Positions 1 through 8,097 of a DNA stretch of 29,545 nucleotides are shown here, piece after piece. The stretch lies in the NCBI GenBank assembly GCA_020435025.1, contig JAGRAG010000085.1, positions 1-29,545 of the forward strand. Reading direction: 5' to 3'. Positions within the stretch are counted from its first letter, which is position 1. Each line of letters starts with the position of its first letter. The stretch comes from Bdellovibrionales bacterium (GTDB taxonomy: Bacteria; Bdellovibrionota; Bdellovibrionia; Bdellovibrionales; UBA1609). A model generated the notes under the pieces. The model was not told the origin of the DNA. It was given only the letters and a program-made list of their open reading frames with translations, and did no database searches. The position numbers and the translations under genes were made by a program.

Positions 1-2
1 TC

Positions 3-266
3 GTTAATATTTGGTGTATTGGGGACGGGCTTTTTTTAACGGGTTATTTTTCCAAAAAGCGAGAAATATATCACTGTGGAATAGGTGAAAGTTTAGATCA
101 GTATCAAACGCTCAAAATGGCGTACATCGACCCATTTGTTAAAATAGGTATTATTTTAAGAGACAAGATTTTCCGCTTTATTGGTATCATTTTTAAGTCT
201 TTTTATGGCTCTAGATCTTTGACTGCGAGGTCTTCGCATTCTCCTGGAATGGATGAGAGCGGATAA
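3..266 (+). CDS. 3' end of an unrecognised gene (partial)
   Basis: The reading frame is open from the window edge (frame 3) to a TAA at 264-266 and gives 87 residues with no start codon in view. The visible tail holds a hydrophobic stretch (KIGIILRDKIFRFIGIIF) followed by a polar, Ser/Arg-rich C-terminus. I do not recognise the family. The length of open frame at the edge and the lack of a competing gene support it being coding, but at 87 codons in A+T-rich DNA this is only moderately convincing. No terminator hairpin is visible just downstream. Confidence 0.4.
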   Translation, partial: VNIWCIGDGLFLTGYFSKKREIYHCGIGESLDQYQTLKMAYIDPFVKIGIILRDKIFRFIGIIFKSFYGSRSLTARSSHSPGMDESG

Positions 267-371
267 GAGGGGCGGAGTTTAGAGTGAGTGGACGTGGTGC
301 GCCGTCTCTTTTGAGCCAGAATAGCTGTTAAAATTAATATTATAGGTAGGCACGGGAGGCCTTTTGTTTAG

Positions 372-400
372 TCTAAATTTGATGACTTCGAAAATTTAGA
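372..400. repeat. 9-bp perfect inverted repeat upstream of the exported-protein gene
   Basis: TCTAAATTT (372-380) is mirrored by AAATTTAGA (392-400) around an 11-nt spacer. It lies about 90 nt before the ATG at 488, in the 221-nt gap after the partial gene. It could be an operator dyad or an RNA hairpin. It has no T-run after it, so it does not look like an intrinsic terminator. Apart from this dyad the gap (267-487) shows no feature I can support. Confidence 0.35.
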
Positions 401-487
401 TTACATTTGAAATCCCTTAATTTGTTGTCATTTTTGGTCCATACTAATAGTGTTTTAGAGATAGATTGTTTTTTAAGGGAAAATTCA

Positions 488-1750
488 ATGAAGCATTACT
501 TAAAAGCATGGCGATATTTTCTTATTTTTTTTATAATGTGTGGGTCGTTTGCTTATGCGGAGGAACCCAAGCCATCAACTCTGCTTCCTAAAGAAAATAC
601 TCAGGTCGTTTATTCATGTAAGTCTGACATCTCACCTTATAGAACGGAATATTTTTGGAAGGATCAGAAAAACACGCGTGTACTGGTGACTCAATGGTCG
701 AAGTCTACAGAAAATGTAGATATCCGTTTAAACAGGATGAGAAGAGAAGTGGGGCTAGTAGATGAATGGAGTCATATTGTTAATTTTCCTCGTCACTTTA
801 TTACTTACTTTGGATATGTCGAGATGTATCCCATTTCCGAATCTTTAAAGAAGGTGACATCGCTAAAGCCTGGGGTTTATGAGGGAAAAGTAAAAATTAA
901 ATTAGCAAATTCTAGTGTCATCCACGAACGTGAAATGAAGGTTGTGATAGAGGCCGAAAAAAAAGAAAAGACAAAGTTCGGACAAATACCATTGGTTCCT
1001 ATTAAGATATTTATTCCAAAAATTTTTAAGAATACTCCATTTAAATATCAAGTAGATTATTCTAAAACTTACCGTATTCACTTTAATAAAAAGTTGAGTT
1101 TGATACCTGGTAAAAGCATGGGAACAGAAGGTTATGATTGCAAGCTTTATGGTTTACAATATTTAAAAGTTCCTGCTAAACCAAAAGAGTTCAAGCTAGA
1201 GTGGCCCGAAAAAAATACTCGAATGAAGTATGTGTGCGAGGGTGTGTATAAAAAGGCCGAAATTAAAATTTTAGAAAATAAAGATGGTCAGGTAAAATAT
1301 AGCTACATTGGGCCTTCAAATTTAAGAAATGTCGAAATCTCAGGAGAGCCTTGGAAGTTATATTATGGTGTCTTTAATCATCGCAGTGAAAATGATGGCA
1401 AGATTAAGAAAAAAATCAAACTTACTTTTGATCAATTGCCTTCTTCTCTTGTTGGAGATACTCATTTTAGACTCGGAAAAGCCGAAGTCTCTGCAAACGG
1501 AAAGGTGACAGATAATGCGAGCCTATTTTTATTTTCATCTCCGAAGATTGCAGTAAGTACAAAAAAAATGGGAAAGCTTGACCTTTATCCAGTGTATAAA
1601 GCCTCCTTCTCAGACGGTCGGCACTATATAACGGAGTATATGTATTCTCCGCAGTTAAAAGCTCCCGTAGTTTTTGAAATTGGAATTTTTAGACAAACAA
1701 AGTCGCCTTGGGTTCGTTGCGAGTTAATCTGGAAGGGATTGTCCATTTAG
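488..1750 (+). CDS. exported protein with two tandem repeats, unknown function
   Basis: The frame is open from a TTG at 407, but the ATG at 488 is the better start: AAGGGA sits about 7 nt upstream and the protein then begins with a clean signal peptide (hydrophobic core YFLIFFIMCGSFAYA, likely cleavage after AYA at residue 24). The mature protein (about 396 residues) looks like an internal duplication. Residues from about 30 (LLPKENTQVVYSCKSD) match those from about 250 (EWPEKNTRMKYVCEGV). Each half starts with a Cys in a beta-strand-like segment and ends with another Cys (EGYDCKLYG and WVRCELIW), which suggests one disulfide per domain. The protein is Lys-rich, probably all-beta and probably periplasmic. 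I do not recognise the family. Its stop lies 13 nt from the stop of the convergent cytochrome gene. Confidence 0.85.
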   Translation: MKHYLKAWRYFLIFFIMCGSFAYAEEPKPSTLLPKENTQVVYSCKSDISPYRTEYFWKDQKNTRVLVTQWSKSTENVDIRLNRMRREVGLVDEWSHIVNFPRHFITYFGYVEMYPISESLKKVTSLKPGVYEGKVKIKLANSSVIHEREMKVVIEAEKKEKTKFGQIPLVPIKIFIPKIFKNTPFKYQVDYSKTYRIHFNKKLSLIPGKSMGTEGYDCKLYGLQYLKVPAKPKEFKLEWPEKNTRMKYVCEGVYKKAEIKILENKDGQVKYSYIGPSNLRNVEISGEPWKLYYGVFNHRSENDGKIKKKIKLTFDQLPSSLVGDTHFRLGKAEVSANGKVTDNASLFLFSSPKIAVSTKKMGKLDLYPVYKASFSDGRHYITEYMYSPQLKAPVVFEIGIFRQTKSPWVRCELIWKGLSI

Positions 1751-1763
1751 CCAAACAGAAGCA

Positions 1764-3470
1764 TTATAGCTTTTTGTCTGACAAGGGGATCGTTTCTAAA
1801 AATTCAATAAGGACTCTAAAATCTTCTTCTGACTCATCCATCGGCTCATTCAAAGGCATTTTGGGAAGCTTTTCTCCCTTAATGTGAGCAATCGCCTTAG
1901 ACCACATATTGTTTGTTTTAAGATTTATTTTGATTTCTTCAGCGGATGAGGCTTTGAGAAAAGGTGGTGGATAATTTGAGGGGCCGGAATGGCAGTCGCC
2001 ACATCGCCTCTCAAGAACTTTTAAAGGTCCTGTTAAATCTAAAAGAGGCTTTTCATATAATACAGCGGGAGCGACATTTGTGCGGACAAGTTGCTGTTCT
2101 AGCTTAAAATAGGCGTCAATATTTATCTGTTTAACTAAAGCCAGTATAAATTTATTTCTTGAAAAGGTGTCATCTAGAAGAACATCTTTCAATAGTGAGG
2201 AGGGATTTAAAATTTCATTTTCTAGCCAATGGATCCATGATGAAGAGACTGCCAAATGGTCTTTATTGTTTTGCCAGATATTTTCCAAGAAAGCCAATTC
2301 GACATCTTTCTCTAGAAAATCATCTAGAAGTCGTGGAAGCATTCGCTCTAGCCTCTGCTGCACTCTGCTGTAACTGATGATCGGCTCTGGTTGACGCGGC
2401 GTAGAGGGATCTTCTTCAGAAGTTAGGGTTTGGCCTCGAAGAATCAGCTTTCTAAGCAATGTGGGGTCTGAATAATGATTCTGTAAACAGTTGTTTGTCT
2501 CTTGACAGTTTTTATCAATTCTTAAAAGAGATGGATCTTGAGCTAAAATAGGATTGTATTCTCCGATAAAAGAAGTGATGCGTTTAGGGGAATCCGGTGA
2601 AGCAAAGGCTTCAGAAATTCGATTAAAGAGTGGCAAATTATTTTTTGGTTCTTTAATTTTGAGACTCATTAGGAGGACAGCTTTTCGACACTCCAGTTTG
2701 TCGGAATCATTTTGGCAGAGATACTTCCAAACTTTCTGCGCCTCAAGAATTCGATTGGAATCTCTGACGCTTCCATCGAATTGCTGAACGAGAGATCCTC
2801 CTTTTCGAATGGGGATTGATTGGTAGTGATTTTCTTGGTTTACCTGAAAGACCCGGATCAGGCGCCCTAATGTAAAGTTGTTATTGGTGTCGTCCCACTG
2901 AGCAGGAGAAAAAATAGGGGCTTCGTTTTGATGGCATTTTGTGCAAAGAGTACGTTTGACGTAGTAAACTTTTGGATTGAGGTTGGGGCCATAGTCTTTG
3001 ACTACTTGAAATTCAAACCTTCCAAGCTCTTCGTTATAACTTATGACTTCTAATTGTTTTTTCGGTTCCAAGTATCCAACGAATATTCTAGCTTCTGTCT
3101 TTGGCTTCGACATAAGATCATTATTAGATCTCGAATCAGAATGAACCCCAATTAAAGCTCTTGGGTATTGAAATGGGTTAAAAGGGATTTCGTTTTCGTA
3201 TTCAGGAATAAGGTGTGGTTTTTGGATGGAGCGACCAAAGGGGACGAGGGTTGATACGGAGGCTTCTTCCGTAGATAGGGACTTTTTTAATCTCTCATAA
3301 GGAAAAGGCAATTTATGTGTGATTTCAGTATTTTGTGAGGTCGAAGAATAGAGCTTGTCGAAAAGAGAGCTGCCCAAGGGTGGCAAATCGGGTGATGGTT
3401 CTGCAGTAGCACTTTCGAAAGAGAGTCCTACTATTGAGGCTAAAATGAGGAGTGAGAAAATCAGTTTCAT
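1764..3470 (-). CDS. secreted cytochrome c-like protein with two CXXCH motifs
   Basis: This 568-residue protein has a signal peptide (cleavage probably near residue 23). Two c-type haem attachment motifs are visible: CTKCH at residues 176-180 and CGDCH at 490-494. The second starts a C-terminal cytochrome c-like domain of about 80 residues, and the Met in KLPKMP about 44 residues later is the likely axial ligand. The long middle region (about 200-480) is polar and helical and has no haem motif. The ATG at 3470 is preceded by GGAA at a suitable distance. The start lies 155 nt downstream of the RoxA-like cytochrome gene on the same strand, so the two may be co-transcribed or co-regulated. A periplasmic electron-transfer or oxidase role fits, but the substrate is unknown. 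Confidence 0.8.
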   Translation of the reverse strand: MKLIFSLLILASIVGLSFESATAEPSPDLPPLGSSLFDKLYSSTSQNTEITHKLPFPYERLKKSLSTEEASVSTLVPFGRSIQKPHLIPEYENEIPFNPFQYPRALIGVHSDSRSNNDLMSKPKTEARIFVGYLEPKKQLEVISYNEELGRFEFQVVKDYGPNLNPKVYYVKRTLCTKCHQNEAPIFSPAQWDDTNNNFTLGRLIRVFQVNQENHYQSIPIRKGGSLVQQFDGSVRDSNRILEAQKVWKYLCQNDSDKLECRKAVLLMSLKIKEPKNNLPLFNRISEAFASPDSPKRITSFIGEYNPILAQDPSLLRIDKNCQETNNCLQNHYSDPTLLRKLILRGQTLTSEEDPSTPRQPEPIISYSRVQQRLERMLPRLLDDFLEKDVELAFLENIWQNNKDHLAVSSSWIHWLENEILNPSSLLKDVLLDDTFSRNKFILALVKQINIDAYFKLEQQLVRTNVAPAVLYEKPLLDLTGPLKVLERRCGDCHSGPSNYPPPFLKASSAEEIKINLKTNNMWSKAIAHIKGEKLPKMPLNEPMDESEEDFRVLIEFLETIPLSDKKL

Positions 3471-3625
3471 AACATTCCAATAAAGAAAATTGATTTATAG
3501 TTAAATATTTGTTGAGCAAAAATGGGGCCAATAAAAACGACATTAGACGTCCTTACACTTCTGATATGAAACATTATTTGGAAATGATTACTTAAAATGT
3601 CACTTTAGTTAAATAAGTACAGGCC

Positions 3626-5326
3626 CTAAAGAGTTTGTAAAAACTGAATTAGATCGATCCGATCCTGGTTTGACAGCAGATTTTTTCCATTTTTGATAAA
3701 AATACGCTCATCATGACCGTAATTACGCATTCCAGAGCGACGGCTGTCAAAAAACTTCTCTTTGTGAAGCTTCCATTCTCTGGGAGTTTTAGATCCGAGA
3801 GGGTATCCATTACAGGTGGAGTCAAAGTCTCTAGCCGTATCGATGGCATCCCCTGCCCAATAGGTCTTTGGCCTTTTCTTACTGGGAGTGAGTAGCACGC
3901 AGAGATTTGGAATAGAGTTATTATGAAGATAAGGCCAGCGGGCCCAAATTCCAACCAGTGGTGGTGGTACATAACCTTTTTGAGTCTGGATTTGGATTCC
4001 ATTATTTCTGGAAATGGCCAGTTGGTTAAGTTGAACTAAGCTATTCATTGCTCTATATCTATGAGGATCGGTGCCGACGTCGATGACCTTCGTTATTTCA
4101 GGCATAATGACTTTATTGGTTTTGATTCTTTCTAAGAAGCTCAGTTGATCACTTTGGGGCAGGTCCCAATTTTTTTCATATTTACCATGGCATTTTGAAC
4201 AGAGATTATTAAATATCTTTTGTCCGTTTAATAAAGAGTTCCATTTAAAGTGATTTTCTGCGGGAAAGAAGTCACTAAAGCTTGGAGCCTCATTGTGATA
4301 AACAGCATTGGTTAAATCTCGAATGATCTCTACATTGTTATCCATCCAGTTTTCAAGCTCACGGAGATCGCTGCCTCTGCCAATCTCATTCCATAAAATG
4401 TTGGTGAGTATCGGATTTCCTGAGACGACGGATCCGTCTAAGAGCCACTTGTTTTTGTATTTAACGTTCCACCAGACTCCAGGTTTCGATTCTGATGGCT
4501 TCCAAGCTAGTGGTTCTTCGTAGGGCTCAGTGTAAGACCAATAGTCCTTAGTGGCATAGGGGTCATCTCGGCGTCTTGCTAGAGATAAGGAAACGTGAGC
4601 CAAAGAAGTATCCAGGCCAAGTTGTATGGGTGCTTTCGCGCCGACGGACTGAATGTTTTCTTTTGTGTCCTGATATATTTTGGTCTCCGAAGGGCTTGCG
4701 GAAGTGAGCCATTTAAAAATAGAAGTGGGAGCGATGGAAAGGGCATTTTTCCCCATAACAAAAAAATTGTTGGCTCGTGGGAATCGATTTGTTAAGCCGA
4801 TGATCTTTTTTCCAAATAAGTTGTGGGAGTGACATACGGCGCAACTAATTGTGAAGGCCTTCGCGCCATGTTTTTCGACAACAGTGAATCCCATTCTGTA
4901 CTTTGGGGGTGAGTCTCCTTTATAGGGAACTCCATAAATTGGGTCATCAATATATTTTTCTGGATAGGAATGAAGCCCTAGCCAGTTCATTAGGTCATCA
5001 ATAGAATTCATTTTTAAATAAGACCCACCCATTTTTTTTAAAAACCGCTTTAAAGGATCAAGCTCTTCTTCGGGAGACTTAAAGAAACTTTCAACAGGTT
5101 TTAGGGGAATGAGTAGGCCAGTCACTGTCACTGGATAGTTGAGTGCATATAATCGCCCTTGATATATACTCTTTTTTAACTGATTTTCAGTAAGATTATA
5201 TGGATTTCGGAATCCATTTATGGGTACGGGAGTATTTTCTTTAAAGTCATAGGCTAAAGCTTTAGGGGTTTGAATAAGCAAGAATATAGAAAAAAAACCA
5301 ATAAGAAGAAACTTCGTTCGAACCAT
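3626..5326 (-). CDS. RoxA-like diheme cytochrome c (MauG/CcpA superfamily)
   Basis: This 566-residue exported protein (signal peptide to about residue 25, ALA-Y) has two CXXCH motifs: CAVCH at 162-166 and CSKCH at 376-380. The C-terminal block GYVPPPLVGIWARWPYLHNN (451-470), followed by SIPNL, then RPKTYWAG and a late GMRNYGHDE segment, is the pattern I know from RoxA/RoxB-type diheme enzymes and related diheme peroxidase-like proteins. RoxA itself is a secreted rubber dioxygenase of roughly this size. The substrate here need not be rubber: homologues occur in predatory and lytic bacteria with unknown roles. No convincing Shine-Dalgarno precedes the ATG, which lies inside a palindrome (5322-5337). 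An alternative reading is a diheme peroxidase. Confidence 0.75.
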   Translation of the reverse strand: MVRTKFLLIGFFSIFLLIQTPKALAYDFKENTPVPINGFRNPYNLTENQLKKSIYQGRLYALNYPVTVTGLLIPLKPVESFFKSPEEELDPLKRFLKKMGGSYLKMNSIDDLMNWLGLHSYPEKYIDDPIYGVPYKGDSPPKYRMGFTVVEKHGAKAFTISCAVCHSHNLFGKKIIGLTNRFPRANNFFVMGKNALSIAPTSIFKWLTSASPSETKIYQDTKENIQSVGAKAPIQLGLDTSLAHVSLSLARRRDDPYATKDYWSYTEPYEEPLAWKPSESKPGVWWNVKYKNKWLLDGSVVSGNPILTNILWNEIGRGSDLRELENWMDNNVEIIRDLTNAVYHNEAPSFSDFFPAENHFKWNSLLNGQKIFNNLCSKCHGKYEKNWDLPQSDQLSFLERIKTNKVIMPEITKVIDVGTDPHRYRAMNSLVQLNQLAISRNNGIQIQTQKGYVPPPLVGIWARWPYLHNNSIPNLCVLLTPSKKRPKTYWAGDAIDTARDFDSTCNGYPLGSKTPREWKLHKEKFFDSRRSGMRNYGHDERIFIKNGKNLLSNQDRIDLIQFLQTL

Positions 5327-5337
5327 ATAGATATGGT
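5322..5337. promoter_or_regulatory. palindrome covering the start codon of the RoxA-like gene
   Basis: ACCATAT-AG-ATATGGT is a 7-bp-arm palindrome. It contains the ATG (complement of 5324-5326) of the minus-strand gene. In that gene's mRNA it could form a 6-bp stem with a 4-nt loop that hides the AUG, or it could be a DNA operator. No clear Shine-Dalgarno lies upstream, so initiation may depend on this region. Confidence 0.3.
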
Positions 5338-5375
5338 CTCATTTTAAGTGGTCAGGTCAAAGACTTTTAAATTAT

Positions 5376-5403
5376 TTGGGTTTGGTGGGAATTTTTGTAT
5401 AAT
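5376..5403 (+). promoter_or_regulatory. candidate sigma70-type promoter for the first MBOAT operon
   Basis: A perfect TATAAT (5398-5403) is preceded by TTGGGT (5376-5381) with a 16-nt spacer. It lies about 70 nt before the GTG start at 5474, in the divergent gap between the RoxA-like gene and the MBOAT gene. The -10 is strong and the -35 is half-matched. Confidence 0.45.
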
Positions 5404-5473
5404 TCTCTTAATGTAATTTCACTTTCTTAAATTTGAATTGGATTTAAGGCTAGAAAAAGGTTTTAGAGACAAA

Positions 5474-6907
5474 GTGTACTTTAACAGTATTGAATTCATT
5501 TGCCTGTTTTTGCCGCTCGTTTTGGCAGGGTATTTCTTTTTTTTAAAGTTAGGCCGAGTTGCAATTGCAAGATCGTTTTTAGTTCTTTGTTCTCTGATTT
5601 ACTACAGTTGGTGGAACATTGATCACCTGCCTGTACTTCTGTTGTCCATCCTTGTAAATTTTGGAGCAGGATCATATCTTCTTAAAGAAGAGAACGTAGC
5701 GTGGCGAAAAATAGCGCTATTTTCATCCGTATCTTTTAACTTGATCGTGTTAGGGGTATTTAAATATTCTACGAATTTGGTTGAGTATTTTTCTTTAGAT
5801 TCTTTAACTGCGTTTTATCCAAATATATTGATTCTTCCGTTAGCGATTTCATATTTTACACTTCAGCAGATATCCTTCCTTGTGGACTCTTATTATCGAA
5901 AAATAAATAAAAATGAATTTGTTGGTTATGCGTTGTTTGTTTCTTTTTTTCCGCAATTATTGTCTGGTCCCATTGTTCGTCATGAAGTTCTTCAACAGTT
6001 TCATTCCAAGTGGAAATTCGTATTAAAGCGTAAGAACCTCTTATTTGGCGTGATTATTTTTTCAATTGGCCTATTTAAGAAGGTCGTGATTGCTGATCAT
6101 CTTGGCGAGGATGTTCACAAAGGCTTTGATTTGGAGAGTTCTTATGGATTTCTTTCCGCATGGGTAGCTTCCTTATCGTTTCTTTTTCAGGTCTATTTTG
6201 ATTTTTCGGCCTATGGAGATATGGCAATAGCCGTGGGTCTCATGTTTAACATTAGACTGCCCATAAATTTTTATTCTCCTTACAGGGCTTGCAGTATTAT
6301 TGATTACTGGCGGCGTTGGCATATCACCCTGACTCTGTTTTTAAGAGATTATGTGTACATTCCATTGGGAGGAAATCGTAAAGGGATTTTTGTTCAGCTC
6401 GTGAATATTATTTTTATTTTTACTCTCTCTGGAATATGGCATGGAGCGAGTTTTAAGTTTGTTGTATGGGGAGTTTTCAATGGGATTGGAGTGGGTTTAA
6501 ATGTATTATGGAGAAAGTATGGGTTTACTCTACCTCGGATTGTTTCGTGGTGTTGCACTTTTTTGTTCGTTTGTTTTCACTTAGCGTTGTTTAGATCTCC
6601 CGATCTAGGTTCAGCAAAAGCTATATGGATGAGTATGATTGATGTTTCTAGCATCGCGAATCGACTAAGTGAACACTCGGATATTTTGACAACTGACTTT
6701 TTTCAAAAGAAGCTGTTTGTGTTCAGTCTTCTTATGGGCGTTGTCCTTTTGCTTCCGAATGTGTATGAGTGGACCGGTTATCCAGCTCTTCAGAGCTCCC
6801 GTCGCAAAATTGTATTTTTGTCAGTAGTATCGGTGTTTTGCATGATTATCTCTTTGTATAAACTGATTAGTTTGCCGTATGTCAGGTTTTACTATTTTCA
6901 ATTCTGA
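5474..6907 (+). CDS. MBOAT-family membrane O-acyltransferase (AlgI/DltB type), copy 1
   Basis: The frame is open from a TTG at 5438, but the GTG at 5474 gives the N-terminus typical of AlgI-like proteins (M-Y-F-N-S-I-E-F) and removes an uncharacteristic charged leader, so I choose it (477 residues). The protein is polytopic, with about 10-12 membrane segments. The two histidines characteristic of MBOATs are present: WRRWHITLTLFLRDYVYIPL (His 283) and SGIWHGASF (His 323, the catalytic one). Family members move acyl groups across the membrane onto envelope polymers, usually together with a periplasmic SGNH-type partner, and such a partner follows 12 nt downstream. The acceptor polymer is unknown. 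It is paralogous to the MBOAT at 16124-17662. Confidence 0.9.
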   Translation: MYFNSIEFICLFLPLVLAGYFFFLKLGRVAIARSFLVLCSLIYYSWWNIDHLPVLLLSILVNFGAGSYLLKEENVAWRKIALFSSVSFNLIVLGVFKYSTNLVEYFSLDSLTAFYPNILILPLAISYFTLQQISFLVDSYYRKINKNEFVGYALFVSFFPQLLSGPIVRHEVLQQFHSKWKFVLKRKNLLFGVIIFSIGLFKKVVIADHLGEDVHKGFDLESSYGFLSAWVASLSFLFQVYFDFSAYGDMAIAVGLMFNIRLPINFYSPYRACSIIDYWRRWHITLTLFLRDYVYIPLGGNRKGIFVQLVNIIFIFTLSGIWHGASFKFVVWGVFNGIGVGLNVLWRKYGFTLPRIVSWCCTFLFVCFHLALFRSPDLGSAKAIWMSMIDVSSIANRLSEHSDILTTDFFQKKLFVFSLLMGVVLLLPNVYEWTGYPALQSSRRKIVFLSVVSVFCMIISLYKLISLPYVRFYYFQF

Positions 6908-6919
6908 GGTATTGAGTTT

Positions 6920-8092
6920 GTGAAGAAAAAGCATTTCTATCAGTTGGCCCTGTTTTTTGTATTAGGTCTTCCCTTTCTTGTCATTGGGGGGGGAATCGTC
7001 GGATTTGTGGTTTATGATCCGCTTCAACTATTTCATAAACCTTACTTTCGAGCAGATACTTTACACGAAGATATGCATGTGCAAGCTCCCGGGTTGATAC
7101 GCCATAGTGATTATAACTCTCTTTTTATAGGAAGCAGTGCCTTTCAAAACGTCTCTTTGGCTGAAGTGGATAAAATTTTTGGAGAAAAATTTTTGAATCT
7201 ATCTCTTTTTGGAAGCATCTATTTTCACAGAAAGTACCTTTTTGATTTTATAAAAAAAGTGCATTCAGAACCTATCCATAAAGTTTTTTTGACTTTTGAT
7301 TTTTATCGAGGGATTTCAGAATTAAAGGACGCCTTGAAAGACAAAGAAATTCGCCATCCTTTTTTGTACGATGAGTCTCGAATCAACGACATTAAGATAT
7401 ATTTCAATGCTCATTTTGTTAAATGTTTGGCAACTTGGTCCGAGAAGCCCAATTGTATCGGAAGAGCAGGGCACAGAGATTTCGTTTTAAGTCCTTTTTC
7501 TGAAGAAGAGAGGCTTCAAGAAGATATGGGTGGAGTGGAAAATTGGCCTCAGTACTTTCCGGAGAGAAGAGTCAAAGTTCTTCAGAAATTGGTTCGGCAG
7601 TTCGATAAACCTTATCAAGAAGGTGATGAGGTCAATGATCTGTACCAACATCAGATTTTTGAACCAATGAAAGACCACATGAATCGATATATATTGCAGA
7701 TGGCCAGAGACAATCCTAGGACAGAATTTATTATGCTGATACAGCCCTCATCTCGTTTTCTTTACTCTGCTCTTTATAGAAATCGATCATATAGAACAAG
7801 TCGATTTCGTTTAGTTCGTAATTTGGTGCGCGCGTCAAAAGACATTTCAAATTTTAAAGTCTATGGATTTGAGGACAAGGAATTTCTGGACAATCTAAGT
7901 AATTATCTGGATCCGACACATTACATTCCTAAAGTTATAGATGATGTTCTTATGAGAGTTTCTCGAAATGAGGGTCTCATCACGGTTCAAAATTTAGAAG
8001 ACTATATTCAAATAGCTTTAGACAAGGCGGAGAACTATGATAGTTCTCTTGACCTTGAAAGCATTCGAAAAACATTTCCCAGCATTCAGTAG
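6920..8092 (+). CDS. SGNH/AlgX-DltD-like membrane-anchored partner of the MBOAT, copy 1
   Basis: The GTG start lies 12 nt after the MBOAT stop, and GAGG overlaps that stop codon. The 390-residue protein has one N-terminal transmembrane anchor (residues about 9-31) and then a periplasmic domain. Sequence hints of an SGNH fold are FIGSSAFQN (Ser 72 or 73 as nucleophile, Asn 77) and DPTHY (Asp 331, His 334) near the C-terminus, in the right order and spacing for a Ser-Asp-His triad. DltD and AlgJ/AlgX proteins paired with MBOATs have the same plan, so it probably completes acyl transfer in the periplasm. An 8-G run at 6986-6993 lies inside the anchor-coding part. It is paralogous to 17673-18863, sharing the N-terminal DP.Q.FHKP.FR block. 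Confidence 0.8.
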   Translation: MKKKHFYQLALFFVLGLPFLVIGGGIVGFVVYDPLQLFHKPYFRADTLHEDMHVQAPGLIRHSDYNSLFIGSSAFQNVSLAEVDKIFGEKFLNLSLFGSIYFHRKYLFDFIKKVHSEPIHKVFLTFDFYRGISELKDALKDKEIRHPFLYDESRINDIKIYFNAHFVKCLATWSEKPNCIGRAGHRDFVLSPFSEEERLQEDMGGVENWPQYFPERRVKVLQKLVRQFDKPYQEGDEVNDLYQHQIFEPMKDHMNRYILQMARDNPRTEFIMLIQPSSRFLYSALYRNRSYRTSRFRLVRNLVRASKDISNFKVYGFEDKEFLDNLSNYLDPTHYIPKVIDDVLMRVSRNEGLITVQNLEDYIQIALDKAENYDSSLDLESIRKTFPSIQ

Positions 8093-8097
8093 TTATA

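Noticed and set aside
3649..4002. 117-residue minus-strand open frame inside the RoxA-like gene
   Set aside because: It is an out-of-frame shadow of a gene with clear haem motifs and a signal peptide; it has no Shine-Dalgarno or family motif of its own.
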